A stretch of 64,000 bases of DNA from Ignelater luminosus (lineage: Eukaryota; Arthropoda; Insecta; Coleoptera; Elateridae), in NCBI GenBank assembly GCA_011009095.1, contig VTPC01003830.1, positions 178,995 to 242,994 of the forward strand, read 5' to 3'. A program made the translations under genes and the position numbers. Below, piece by piece: positions 38,101 to 47,257 of the stretch. Within the stretch, counting starts at the first letter, position 1. The number at the start of each line of letters is the position of its first letter. Below the pieces are notes generated by a model. That model made no database searches. It worked only from the letters and a program-made list of their open reading frames with translations, and was not told the DNA's origin.

Positions 38101-40140
38101 CTCAGGAACAATTGGCAGATGATCGTTGCTTGTGACCAAAAACTTCAATTCATGCCACAAGTCATTGGAGAATGGCGTTTCTTATTTGTTCCTAATGCTA
38201 GGAAGTAAAGTAGTTGAACCGATCGTCTCGAGGCTTCTGCTGTCGATCGATATTGACAAGCTCTTACTTTACTATCTCGACCAGGAGATATGATTATAAT
38301 CCGAGCCATTTTTCATAATAGTCTGGGTGTGCTCTGGTCATGCAACAGAATTATGTCGCCCACGCTGAAGGTTATAATCTCAGCCCCTGAGAATGGTACA
38401 ACGATTTTAATTGTTTACACCATTCTTTAGGCCCAGTGTCATCGACGCTTCAACATCTTTTGGTGCTCGTTTCAAGATCGTTACATTGTCAGAATAGATA
38501 ATTGTAAGAAAACCCCTTCTAGCTGTAAATCTTTTCAATGCTCTTCGGTACCTAAATTTGGAACCAATTCTAGATATACAGCACAGGTAATCATTGTATA
38601 CACTTTATCGTTATAATCACTGTACGGCCAATTTTCTTGATCATTTGTCCGTTTGGTTGGTTCATGCTGCCAAAGTGTAGATTCTATTAAATCCATGGCA
38701 CTAATTTCATGTCATAAGATCAGCTGGATTAGAATGGCTGTTCCAATTCCACCACCTCTTGCATTTGATTTGTTGCAATTACGATTGAAAACAAAGAACC
38801 ATGGGTGTCCTTTTTTTAGCCAGGTGTCGGTGACTGCAATTACATTAGTAGCAAATAAAATTTGTCAAGATTCACTTATTTAAATGTTTTATTTTTGCAA
38901 TGATACATTATAATCTAAGAGACAGAAGGGGAAAAGTTCAAAGATAATCTTTTACAACTATATTGTCTCGTATGGGATGAGAGGGAGCACAAGTCTAAGT
39001 GCACCAACCGACCCTGATTGTATGTATTACTAATAAAAGTAACTTTTCGCAAAACTTACTTATCCTGAAACGCATATTTATGCTAAAAATCAAATTACGA
39101 ATGTCAAACTTACCGCAGACGACAGTGTAAGAATTCTATTAATAGATTCGCTAGGTTTGTTAACCTTCGTGGATATATCGAGCCCGTTGTGTATATGTTC
39201 AATAATGCACGGGTGCTTGCTTGCTTTGCAAGTTCAATAGATCTGCAATGTGCCTTTGAACGAATTCCACAATTATGCTACACATCGGATAGTTGGAAAA
39301 TGGTACCTAATACATGTCGATGCGATTCGCACAATCGTCTTGGTGTTAAAATGATATGGAACCTTTCAAGAAAGTTTAATTTTGTTTCTCACTTTTAGGT
39401 ATGCTTGTGATCCAGTCTATCAATATCTTAATTCACTACTTCAGATACCTTTTGGGATTCGTGCATTTATTCGTCTTTCAGTTCAACATTCTCTTCTGAG
39501 GTGACGTCTATAGTACATAGATCTGGAATTTAGCGATATATCAGAATAATGCGAAATTCACCTTCAATAGCTTCATTCAATTTAAACCCACCGACTTTGA
39601 TGTATACAATTCATTATTTGTGGACTGTGAAAGATCACTATCTCATACACATTAACGTCTTTCAACAGTACGACTAATAATCTTTTAAATCAGGTAATGT
39701 TAGAAACACTGACCAAAAAGATATATTTGATATCATCAAGGAAATAAATGGAAACGAATGAAGCAATAGGGACAAATTGTACAGAAAAATGTCTGTGCAA
39801 AATCAAAATATGTTACCACAAATCATATGATTGGAAAAAGCCATAATTTGTCTGTTTTGTTGCACACAGAAGATCTAGTTATGTTTTCTGGTCTTTACTG
39901 TCAATTCAACTAACGACTAATGTAAGAAATCCCTCGTAATGAGATTTTTCTCAAATACTACTTGGTACTACAGGCTACAGTTTACTTTAAGCACTATAGA
40001 CTTTTTCTCGTACCTAATTAAATAAATATCAAAATTACTCACTTGTGATATTGTGCTTGAAGAAAGTTAAATTCTTCTTTAATCCTATCGCAAGATTCCC
40101 CTACAGTGAATTTGAACGGTTGACCAGGTTGTGGTGGACC
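4970..40140 (-). CDS. gro: groucho (TLE family) transcriptional co-repressor, partial, Q-domain exons
   Basis: Join on the minus strand: 40140-40043, 35286-35223, 20182-20138, 5107-4970. The 345 nt encode 115 codons without a stop. Every internal junction has GT-AG sites, and most donors are GTAAGT or close. The protein matches the N-terminal glutamine-rich (Q) domain of Groucho/TLE, recognised from motifs such as [53 protein letters not shown] and ERAKQVTM. In the family this domain forms the coiled-coil tetramer and binds TCF/LEF factors; the full protein is a nuclear co-repressor recruited by Hairy/E(spl), Runt, Engrailed and TCF proteins. The GP, CcN, SP and WD40 regions are absent and should lie left of position 1. 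The first exon (the short segment beginning MYPS or similar) was not found and probably lies right of 64000. Recognition is from memory of the family, but the exon-by-exon agreement makes it close to certain. Confidence 0.96.
12050..12299. mobile_element. 250-bp MITE
   Basis: Inverted ends of about 30 bp: ATTCTGGACCTGAGTATTAA plus AAGGGCCAAT on the left, and on the reverse strand ATTCTGGACCTGTGTATTAA plus AAGGGCCAAT on the right. TA lies directly outside each end. The interior is A+T-rich and non-coding. TA duplications suggest the Tc1/mariner superfamily, by inference only. Confidence 0.85.
13190..13470. other. GC-richer island
   Basis: Intronic block with CCCGGTCACGCTCGCCGCCT and further GC-rich runs, no reading frame. 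It is one of several such islands in the 15-kb intron, the others being near 14190-14380, 14870-15000, 17925-18010 and 18780-19160. Candidate enhancer or conserved element; not testable from one sequence. Confidence 0.3.
17080..17238. mobile_element. possible small hAT-type MITE
   Basis: AGTGGTGGATTTA at 17080-17092 is repeated inverted at 17225-17237, followed inward by G-rich sequence on both arms (GGAGGAGGC and GGTGGGGC). Ends of the form CAGTGGNGGATNNA are common in hAT elements. No 8-bp target duplication is recognisable, so it is either decayed or a chance inverted repeat. Confidence 0.4.
18780..19160. other. GC-richer island
   Basis: Contains GGGACTGGGGCGCGTTAATT and GTTTACGCGGGAGCGCGGGA, in contrast to the A+T-rich flanks about 1 kb upstream (in the plus direction) of groucho exon 4. 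A 92-codon minus frame (18730-19008) covers it without family resemblance. Candidate intronic regulatory region. Confidence 0.3.
20138..20182 (-). CDS. gro: groucho exon 4 (15-codon microexon, Q domain)
   Basis: The 45-nt exon encodes [15 protein letters not shown] exactly, phase 0 at both ends. Its acceptor is TTTTTTCAG and its donor GTAAGA. Vertebrate TLE genes have the same 15-codon exon. It lies between two introns of about 15.0 kb each and is too short for most ORF finders, so it is easily lost in automatic annotation. Confidence 0.95.
22738..23900 (+). pseudogene. dead Tc1/mariner-superfamily transposase
   Basis: After a TIR-like start (TATACAGTGTGAACAAAAAG) a degraded transposase follows. 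Frame 23072-23341 gives a helix-turn-helix region ([27 protein letters not shown]). A second piece reads [20 protein letters not shown] and VNHILF. Next come [15 protein letters not shown], then [16 protein letters not shown] and [16 protein letters not shown]. In the family these are the DNA-binding domain and the DDE/D catalytic core. The SDEATF block with the first catalytic Asp is missing, the residues before the second Asp are stop codons, and the third acidic residue reads Asn. No matching right TIR is visible. The element cannot be active. Confidence 0.8.
28449..28617. mobile_element. 169-bp pogo/Tigger-like MITE
   Basis: The left end CAGTGAAACCTCCATAACTC matches the reverse complement of the right end, CAGTAGAACCCCCATAACTT. 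TA flanks both ends (28447-28448 and 28618-28619). Ends reading CAGT..AACC..CATAACTCGA are typical of pogo-type elements. The interior repeats the motif CGAGTTA in both orientations. Non-coding. Confidence 0.85.
29718..29739. repeat. (TTC)n microsatellite, 3' tail of the RTE-like remnant
   Basis: Short TTC run, GAA on the element's sense strand, directly after the stop codon of the retrotransposon. It is read as the element's tail rather than an independent microsatellite. Confidence 0.7.
29718..30890 (-). pseudogene. RTE-like non-LTR retrotransposon remnant (reverse transcriptase, 3' half)
   Basis: Read on the minus strand it gives [20 protein letters not shown] (about 30627-30568), [20 protein letters not shown] (about 30510-30450), [15 protein letters not shown], then [27 protein letters not shown] and [18 protein letters not shown] with [19 protein letters not shown]. 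The end is [12 protein letters not shown] and a stop at 29740, immediately followed by a (TTC)n tract. The catalytic FADD is intact, but in-frame stops and frameshifts break the protein and the endonuclease half is absent. A very short 3' end with a microsatellite tail is usual for RTE-type elements. The edge at 30890 is approximate. Confidence 0.85.
30903..31378. mobile_element. foldback element with GATCGAAAATAAA motifs
   Basis: A left arm (about 30970-31003) starting AAAAAGATCGAAATGAATTT and going on GATCGAAAATAAA is repeated inverted at about 31320-31353 with two mismatches. Further partial copies of GATCGAAAT and GATGGTTTT-type units lie outside these arms at 30907-30930 and 31365-31378. 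The 0.3-kb centre has a 63-codon open frame (31026-31217) of no known family. It starts next to the upstream edge of the RTE-like remnant. It resembles a foldback element or a MITE with subterminal repeats. Confidence 0.55.
31990..32016. repeat. short (ATA)n run
   Basis: Interrupted ATA/AAT trinucleotide run of about 27 bp in intron sequence. No function inferred. Confidence 0.6.
34737..34885. repeat. small inverted repeat with nested palindrome
   Basis: The arm CAGTGCTCGTGTCCAGAAGC continuing AGTTAG (34737-34762) is repeated inverted at 34860-34885 with about three mismatches. A second inverted pair (TTGACATGTG and CATATGTCAA) lies between the arms. It may be a foldback MITE core or a secondary structure of an older transposon. 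No protein signal. Confidence 0.6.
35223..35286 (-). CDS. gro: groucho exon 3 (Q domain)
   Basis: The 64-nt exon has acceptor TTTGTTTCAG and donor GTAAGT. One base completes the split codon; then 21 codons read [20 protein letters not shown] plus M. The EKIEIQ stretch replaces the more usual EKTEMQ, a conservative change in the coiled-coil helix. It ends in phase 0, as the equivalent TLE exon does. Confidence 0.95.
35460..35720. other. GC-richer island near groucho exon 3
   Basis: Moderately GC-rich block about 200 bp beyond the acceptor side of exon 3 (CCCGCGGAGTCTAGCC, CAGGAACCGGTCGGGATATC, CCGCTACCGGTTACCG). A 64-codon minus frame over it is not recognisable. Possibly intronic regulatory sequence. 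Confidence 0.25.
36346..36430. mobile_element. lone transposon end (TACAGGGTG type)
   Basis: TTACAGGGTGTTTGAAAAGA resembles the left end of elements such as those starting at 3011 and 41884. No right partner is seen. It is cut off about 85 bp later by the next element, which suggests a truncated older copy. Confidence 0.4.
36431..37336. mobile_element. 0.9-kb foldback element with arms of about 300 bp
   Basis: The left arm (36431 to about 36743) begins CAGTGTGGGATTCAAGTATA. It is repeated inverted at about 37028-37336, where the reverse complement begins CAGTGTGGGATTAAAGTATG. The arms agree along nearly all their length, including TGATCATGCAAATAAATCCT and GAGCTGAACA. About 284 bp of unrelated A+T-rich sequence separates them. 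TATA flanks both ends. No transposase frame is present. It is a long-TIR non-autonomous DNA element whose transcript or single strand could fold into a long hairpin. Confidence 0.92.
37550..37890 (-). pseudogene. LINE reverse-transcriptase fragment
   Basis: Read on the minus strand: [20 protein letters not shown] (about 37850-37800), which matches the LINE motif PISLLPxLSKVLE. It is followed, with frameshifts, by fragments like [17 protein letters not shown] and [11 protein letters not shown], the last corresponding to the LLDxSKAFD block. Several frame breaks show it is dead. It probably belongs with the endonuclease fragment at 38735-38875. Confidence 0.55.
38199..38735 (-). pseudogene. BEL/Pao-like LTR retrotransposon fragment (RNase H end to integrase)
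   Basis: Minus-strand pieces in order: SNPADL (about 38730-38715), [29 protein letters not shown] (about 38585-38545), [16 protein letters not shown] (38533-38487), [16 protein letters not shown] (38366-38317), [13 protein letters not shown] (about 38285) and VQLLYFLAL (about 38220). In BEL/Pao Pol these mark the end of RNase H (NPADLxSRG), the integrase core (HLELVSDLSTE and YSDNGTNF) and the integrase C-terminal segment. Stops and frameshifts occur between them. No LTRs were recognised. The fragment lies between two LINE pieces of the same strand. Confidence 0.75.
38735..38875 (-). pseudogene. LINE endonuclease fragment
   Basis: Minus-strand reading [18 protein letters not shown], then [20 protein letters not shown]. 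This corresponds to the ITETWL and RGGGVAI blocks of apurinic-type endonuclease domains of LINEs. Only about 45 codons survive. The boundary with the BEL/Pao piece is not sharp, because the motifs abut near 38735. Confidence 0.6.
40043..40140 (-). CDS. gro: groucho exon 2 (start of Q domain)
   Basis: The 98-nt exon begins after a TTCTAG acceptor and ends ...CACAA before a GTGAGT donor. It encodes [20 protein letters not shown] followed by [12 protein letters not shown], plus two bases of a split codon. This is the first amphipathic helix of the TLE Q domain. The GQPFKFT segment is closer to vertebrate TLE than to Drosophila Groucho (GPIKFTIADTLERI). The split codon is completed by the first T of the next exon, giving Asn where Drosophila and vertebrates have Ser. 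The frame at the 5' end implies that exon 1 ends in phase 0. Confidence 0.95.
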
Positions 40141-41883
40141 CTAGAATAAAAGATTGCTGTAATGCCATTCAGCTAATATACATGTCATAATCAAATAAAT
40201 ATTCAATCAAATGCAACCAACTGTTTTTAGAGCAGTTATGCATGTATGTACTTGTTCCAAGAGCCCTCCGAATCTATGATAAAAGTTACTAAAGTTTATA
40301 AACTACAAATTTCATGGTTATAGCATGTCGGCTAGTTATCGGTACAACAGAGTAAAATTCAATTAAATTGAAAACAAAACAATTACACGGAACGTAGTTC
40401 GATAACGTAAACATATGCTAATAGGAACCATTACAATTGTTAATTACGACCGATAATGCAATAACAACAGCAATACAAAATCGGCTAATTCGGACTGTGC
40501 TATCGTTAACTGAAACAACGTAAAATTCGATAAACAAAAATCCAAATCAGCACCAGACATAGAATTAATGAAGTTTTTGCACACACCGTGCTTTCAGTGT
40601 TACATAAATTGGGAGCAGCAGATTTTTATGCGCCACAAATAAAATTTAATAGCATACATTCACCTACGGTGAATAAATAAATACAAAAATTAATTTGAAT
40701 TCATTTATTTTGATTATGGGTTTTAATGAAGACATAACTGTATTATTAGTTTTAATTATCATAATCTGTGCTACAGATTAAGATACCTAGAAGGATAATC
40801 CAGTTTGATATTAACGAGTCTTTGGGTTCATTTAAAGTTTGAAATAATAATGTAAATGTCAAATTTAATGTAAGAAAATTTCTTTTTGTCGTCTGAATAA
40901 AATTCCCATCGAGTCATCATTTCTGATGTTTTATTTGAAAAGGAATAAGGAATTATTATTTTATGTCTCTTTATTGCAAACACACAAGAAGAAAATAAAT
41001 AACGTCATTATCTTTTTGCAAAACGTGAGCTAAAGTTACTTTCGTGACTAGATCTGTGACACGGGTCATGTCTCCCCCAGGAAAGCAGCTGTCACCACAA
41101 CGGATTTTACTACAATAGTGCTCTGTATGTTGAATGTATACGTATCTTTGGTCCCTAAACAAGATTTGCACAGAAAATGTAAATAGCAAAGCGTCGTCCC
41201 TTTCTTAGAACGGTTTATTTCGGATGTAAAACTGACGGAATAACGTGAGAAAAGTACATCAGAAATTTATTTTATACACGACCTTTAAAATGGATTTATG
41301 TATGCATTATAAATATTAATTGGATTTACTGAAAAGGTATTTCATTTTCTAGAGCACTTCCACTTTTGGTTTTATTGTATCCAACATAAAAATGTCATAA
41401 AATTATAAAATTTACATTTTACAAGGTTGAAATATACTACTATTTAGAACCACTCATTTTTTTCTCTTCTTTTTTTAGTAATACTAGTTACAATTTGCTA
41501 CAGTTTATTACTGAACAGGTTTAATGGTTAATATTTTCATAGCGTCCATTTAGAATGACAACGTGGCTTACATTCCAGTCTGATAAATAGTGAATGCCGT
41601 GACATGTTGCATGGAAATTATTTTTAGTTACAACGGGCGTGACAGACATTACTTTCAGTGTGGTCTCTACATAATAAATGATTGAAAACATCTTGTTTTA
41701 ACAATTCAAAGCCCTAATTTAGTAACTTGGACTTGTTTATTCGCTTAAAAGTAAACACAGATCATTTTGAATTTTAGAAATAACTAAATATAGTAATTAT
41801 ACCATTGTGTAAATGTAATATTCATCATGAAATGTATCGCTTGTATTATTGTAGTTCCAGATATCGATAATATATACTGCATA

Positions 41884-42009
41884 CAGGGTGTCCTAGAAAA
41901 CGCAGAACATTCACGTTTCCTGTTTTTGGAGTATACACTTATACAGTTATCATATTTTGAAAACTAGTTAACTCTAGTTGGGAGCTATTTAGTCTACGAA
42001 AATTGCCAT
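41884..42009. mobile_element. lone transposon end (TACAGGGTGTCC type)
   Basis: TACAGGGTGTCCTAGAAAAC looks like the start of a TA-flanked TIR element (TA at 41882-41883). No inverted partner was found before the hAT-like element that follows at 42010. Confidence 0.4.
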
Positions 42010-42473
42010 TAGGAATCAACCGATTGGCTATATTGGCCGTGAACCCGATAATTGGCATCACCGGCATGTGCGATATGAAAACCGATATAAAGACAGTCGC
42101 GAAATTTTGATTCTAAACGGATCTAAACGATCATATTGTTGTCAATGCAAACGATAAACCTTTCCAGAAAACTTCATCTTCTAAGCAGGACTTATCTTCT
42201 ATCTTCTATTCATGAAAGAGACAAAATGTGCCATCATTCTTATTAAACTAATGCAGTCTATGGATTTATTTTGACAATTCCGTTAAGCCTTTGAAATTAC
42301 GAATGAAGCAGGATAGCAGCCGATATAAGCGATTGAACGAAATGTAGCACGAAATATGACGTAAATATTTCAAAATATGGATACCAATACCAATAAAGTA
42401 GTGGCAGATACCGATATAATGTCGATCATTACTTTTTCGGTGTTAGCCAAAAAACCATATTGGCCGATCCCTA
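42010..42473. mobile_element. hAT-like non-autonomous element
   Basis: The left end TAGGAATCAACCGATTGGCT pairs with the reverse complement of the right end, TAGGGATCGGCCAATATGGT. The interior repeats CCGATATA/GGCCGAT-type motifs near both ends, as is common for hAT elements starting TAGGGATCG. No coding frame and no clear 8-bp target duplication. Confidence 0.6.
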
Positions 42474-43920
42474 CTTATTATTGACTAATTTTCATCTTAT
42501 ACCTCTGCTCACGGTATTTACGGAATTTAATATTTGCTTTCCTTGATCAATGACGACGAAATCCATGTTCAGAGACTAATCACTATAAATTCCTTTCCAT
42601 CAGTAGTTCTCGAGATACAAGACATCAAAAGTTAACTTAAACGTTCGATAACTAGAGGATTATTACCATAGATAAAATTGTGAAAGTGGCAGACAGCAGT
42701 GGTATTTATGACAATAATCCATTTTGCAGATAAAATTAAAATCTTTCATATCTTCTAAACTTAATGTTAAAGATTTTTTATATGTGCAATATCTCCAAGG
42801 CAACGTATGATGTTGAGATAAAATCTATCGCAATTACTACTACAAGACATAAACGTTTTGGAAATCTTCATAACCAATATTCTCATCAGAGAAAGAAGTT
42901 TTGAAAAGCAGTAGAACCTCAACATCCTGTATCGCGAAAACCATAGACTTTTATAAAAGAGTTTTATAGGTTTTTCATGACATTTTTCTGTAGATTAATA
43001 AAATACATATTTTATCAGTAACTATTTTTGATCTTAATGGAAATTGCAAACAGAATAATGAAATTTCCTGCTTTTACTTATATTTTCCTAATTTCCACGA
43101 CACTTTCATGATTTTTCCTTATGTAATATTTTTCCCGACTTTTCCAGCTTTTCTAGATGAGGTAGAATCCTGTAGTATCATAGAATTCTCTGTGCAACCT
43201 GCAAAAACTCCATCTTGAATCAGAAGCAGGTAGTACTATTTCTTTCTCATTAACATGTATAGTCAGATTGTTTATAAAAATACTTCAGATAGTACATTTC
43301 AATAGAATGGAGCCACTCGCAAAAAATGTATTACTCTAGTTTAGCTTAACAGTTGAACAAAACATTCTTCGGATGTGAATTTGATGTTTTGACATCTATT
43401 GCAAAATATATTTTGTTTAAGATCGCTTGATAAGCAGCACGTATGTAATTTCTTTTAAAAGTAGTCATATTATAGGACCCTTTATGGTACGGTTCAATAT
43501 CATGACAAAACGTTCTTGAAACATAGTTTACAGAAACAATGTCAAAAGGTGAAACTGTGATAAAAATGCATGTCTAGTAAAAACAGCATTTGTTAAAATC
43601 TATTTTGATCATTCTTCTACATTTTACTCTTTAAAAAAAAGTACAATTTTGCAACCGAATGTTTCATCTTTAAATTTTTGATGTTTGCCCTTACTCATTT
43701 TATCTTCCTGTTCTATTCCATGAGAATTTCCATTTCTTATTGGTTTTACCGACAGAATACTGAATAATCTATAAATTGAAAAAACGTTCGAATAAATCTA
43801 TGATATACTTTTTCTTTTCCATATGAGCTCTTCATCAGCATGGTAAGGGTTGCCAAGAAACCTCCTTGATCTTCTTGTTAGAATTTCAATGTTTCCTGTT
43901 TCATCTGGTGGCTGTATGTA

Positions 43921-44132
43921 CAGTCTTTGTCAAATTAAATGAGAATATGGATTTAAATTCTATTATAATTACTGTACTTTACAGGTTATTATTATAATTA
44001 TGTATTGTAAATTTAAGAATACAAGTATCTAAACAATTTATCTTTTTATTTATTGTAATAGAAACATACAATGCGCAAAAAATATTAAGCGATTTAGATC
44101 CTTCAAATTCTCATTTAATTTGGCAAAAGCTG
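43921..44132. mobile_element. 212-bp MITE with TA flanks
   Basis: The left end CAGTCTTTGTCAAATTAAAT (continuing GAGAAT) matches the inverted right end CAGCTTTTGCCAAATTAAAT (continuing GAGAAT). TA lies outside both (43919-43920 and 44133-44134). Non-coding and A+T-rich. Probably Tc1/mariner-derived. Confidence 0.85.
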
Positions 44133-46887
44133 TACAATCTTAATAGCCCATTGTTTCCGGTTTTTCTTCTTTTTTTCTTCATTCAGTGATTTCTAGTCTT
44201 ACGCCTTATGATTTCTCTTCTCAAGTATTAGGTATATACATTTTGGAAAACAGAATGTAAACTATTTTACTCTGACAGTATTTTGTGCTAGATAGAACCA
44301 ACTTAAAATACTAACCAATCAATATTCAGATTTAAACAATACCTATCTAAATAACCAATTGGAAATTATTCCATTATTGCAAGTAAAGTGAGGAAGAAGA
44401 AAAAAATTAAGTAGTGCTACAAATTTCTTATCTCTAGAGATTGATGACATCATTTATAATCTAAATGCCCTTTCCAAAGCCATACCAATTAGTAAACTTG
44501 AATGTATACCCAAGAGAGTATACATACTCTGAAGGTTCAAGGAAATATAAAATTTATAACACGTTTAATAGTTGATATAACTTGGATGAGTACAATGTGT
44601 GCACAATATAATTAACATAAACTGTAAATATAGGCAGATAATATTTACATTAATATAATCGTTATTTATTTTGTCCACTAGAACTCGGGAATCATCTATT
44701 ATTTATATAGAACATTTTATCTTTACTAAAAGCAGTGTTGCATGCTGTTAAAAGAGAACTTAGAGTACGTAATTTATATGACAAATATTTACTTTTTAGA
44801 CAGTTAAAAATTTATCTTTTATTTTCCACTATTTACAGATAAAATTATACAGTTTACTGTTCTAACATAAACTCAAGGTAAAAACGATATAATCCACTTC
44901 AAACATACTACACGTATGTACTAGTCAATTCTATGCAGACAAAGATATTTTAAATATCAAGTAAAAAACTAACTGCTTCATAAATAGTGTTTTTCTCGCC
45001 AAGATGTAATGCTCATCAAAGATAAGCAATTTGCATCTTCATAACTGTCCACATAAAACGAGCTCCCACGTAACTCTAACAGCTGTTATACCCTCATAGT
45101 TTTCAAACATTAACACCTGTTCAAAAGCCAGCAATAAAACGATATCATTTTATAACTACAAAAGGTCGGCAGTTATTGCATATCTCCAGGGAGTGTATTC
45201 ATATGGGATTAACTTTTAATACCTAATTATTAGATTTGCATAAGTTAATAGCGTTTCAGCTGTTGGTGATGCAGATGTCTAGTTTTTTAAAGAAACTTTA
45301 AAAGAAGTGTTCTTAAAAAAGGAACAGGAAATATCGATCCCACTCTTGCCTTTGAGGATAACAAAATCTCGTAAACCGCCGCTTGCTCCGGGATCTTCCG
45401 GATATTGCAAGTCGTATATTTATTTGCTTTTGGCCAGTGTAAATATTAGCATGCGCCCATTCAGGTGTGTACACAAGCTGCATATCATTTCCTTACAAAT
45501 ATTACGGCTTTTAGTAGCAAATATTGATTTTGCGAACAGTTTGCCTATGGACAGCCGTTTTGATTGAGATTTATGAATGTTTGTTTTGATATTCCAATTT
45601 GTATTCCCTCAAACTGTTTGCCTTATTCGATTCTAATCTTTTATTATTTCAACATTATTTTTATGTATGTAGGTAATGCTGAAAAGCAGCTGAGCTTATT
45701 TAAATAAAAAAACTTGAACTTTCAATATCCACATGTGGGCGGACTACATATTAATTTTCTGTGCACGTGTTTATTTAGTTTCCACAAATATTTAACGTTG
45801 CCTTTGTTTTTGTTTTAGAGGGAAGAAATTTTTTATATTTTATGTAACATGTAGCTTTCAGTACATCTTTTTTTGTTGGCATAATAATATTCAAAATGGT
45901 TGTTGGGAAAAAATTCCGAAGCAAACATTTAAACAAGCTAAAATTACTAGGGGGGAAAAGACCAACTATACAAAATGTCAGTTGGATTAGCAAAGGGTTA
46001 TTGAATAATCAAAAACAACAGAATCTTTAACAGGCCAATGTAAATTACATTAGCCTATCAGAGATTTGTATGGCCAGGATGACTGACAAAAATATAGAAA
46101 AATACAGTAATTCCGCATGTTAACCGATCCCACTAAAAGATCGCGTGTGCACCTTCGTTAAAATACTTCTTTAACATATCTCGCTTTCTCTTACCCACCT
46201 CTATTGCACTATGTCCATCGAACAATGATAGTATGAGTTACATGTCTGAGAAGAAACAAGATAAGTTGAAATTCAATATTTAGTTTGAGCTTTTGTTAAG
46301 CTCGCATGCAAAAATATTCGCAGTACAACAAATTTAGAAACGTTAGTACTATGGATCACTATTTTGCTTTCGGGTTAATATCCTCTATCATCAGTTGCGT
46401 ACTGTGGCATTCAGTTTTGTCTATATTTCTGCTAATACTAGTATGTTCTGTGTGTATGATATTTACTTTATTATTTATTTAAGATACTAATACTAATTGA
46501 TACTAATAAGAAAGTAAAGAAACAATTGACTTAGCAAACTGTGTTTCACTATACTCTTCAATACCCGAATAAGAAATATTTGTTTAATTTTCTTATTATC
46601 TGAGGCATCCGCTACTTTATTTCGTTAGTCGTTCCAGAGTCATTTAGTCTTGAGTAACACAAGAAGACTACGGTGTTTAGGTAGAAGGTACATCCTTTTA
46701 AGCTGTGCTCTGAAGTATTCTCAAAAAATGCAAATTTGGCGATTGAGTTAGGAAACGGAATGTGATCTTATGCCGACATTTAAAAAAAAGAACACCTTAG
46801 ACTTATGCGCACTCTATATAGAATTTTACAAATAACTAGGACGCTTTGGGTTTTTCCAAATCTTGGTGACACTTTGGTTTCGTGTGT

Positions 46888-47257
46888 TTAATGCAAAATG
46901 TCACCGAAGGTGGCTGACCATATCAGAGAACTTAATCTCTCTGTGGCCTGGAGGATGAACACTGGTGGTTTTGGAATCCGTACTTCATGTAGGTGGAGTT
47001 GTTGATAGTATTCTCGATGACTCGTGGTGATGATGGGACATCCAACGTGCCGCCGCACCAGTGGCAGCGTTGAATACAAAACGTTGATAGGTGAGGACGA
47101 AGAAAGCAAAATAGTTCCTTTTAGAACGGACTTTAGTTCCAAGGGACTTTGTTTCAAAATTGATGTGGTTCTGAACACATATTCTTTGTTTTACAAAACT
47201 CATGAAGAAACATGCCATTTCCATATAGAATAATAGATAGACGGTAAGAGAAAACAA
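46888..47257 (-). other. unassigned open frames in a GC-richer block
   Basis: Two overlapping minus frames (46888-47178, 96 codons; 46985-47257, 90 codons) and a plus frame (47024-47233) cover the same block. The 96-codon frame reads plausibly (LPLVRRHVGCPIITTSHREY) but belongs to no family I recognise, and I see no splice sites that would join it to anything. May be an old transposon piece. Confidence 0.2.

Larger units (their letters stand above)
35287..40042 (-). other. gro: groucho intron between exons 2 and 3, 4.8 kb
   Basis: This 4,756-bp intron holds a GC-richer island (35460-35720), a lone ACAGGGTG end (36346), the large foldback element (36431-37336) and LINE plus BEL/Pao fragments (37550-38875). 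The stretches 35721-36340 and 38890-40042 show nothing firm. One possible donor site (GTAAGT after TCTGCG, near 39117) is discussed under rejected items. Confidence 0.85.

Noticed and set aside
39117..39230. Minus-strand open stretch ending TCTGCG before a consensus GTAAGT donor, inside the intron between groucho exons 2 and 3.
   Set aside because: Groucho/TLE genes have no exon here, the frame would not fit the phases of the neighbours, no good acceptor is visible, and the peptide matches nothing known.
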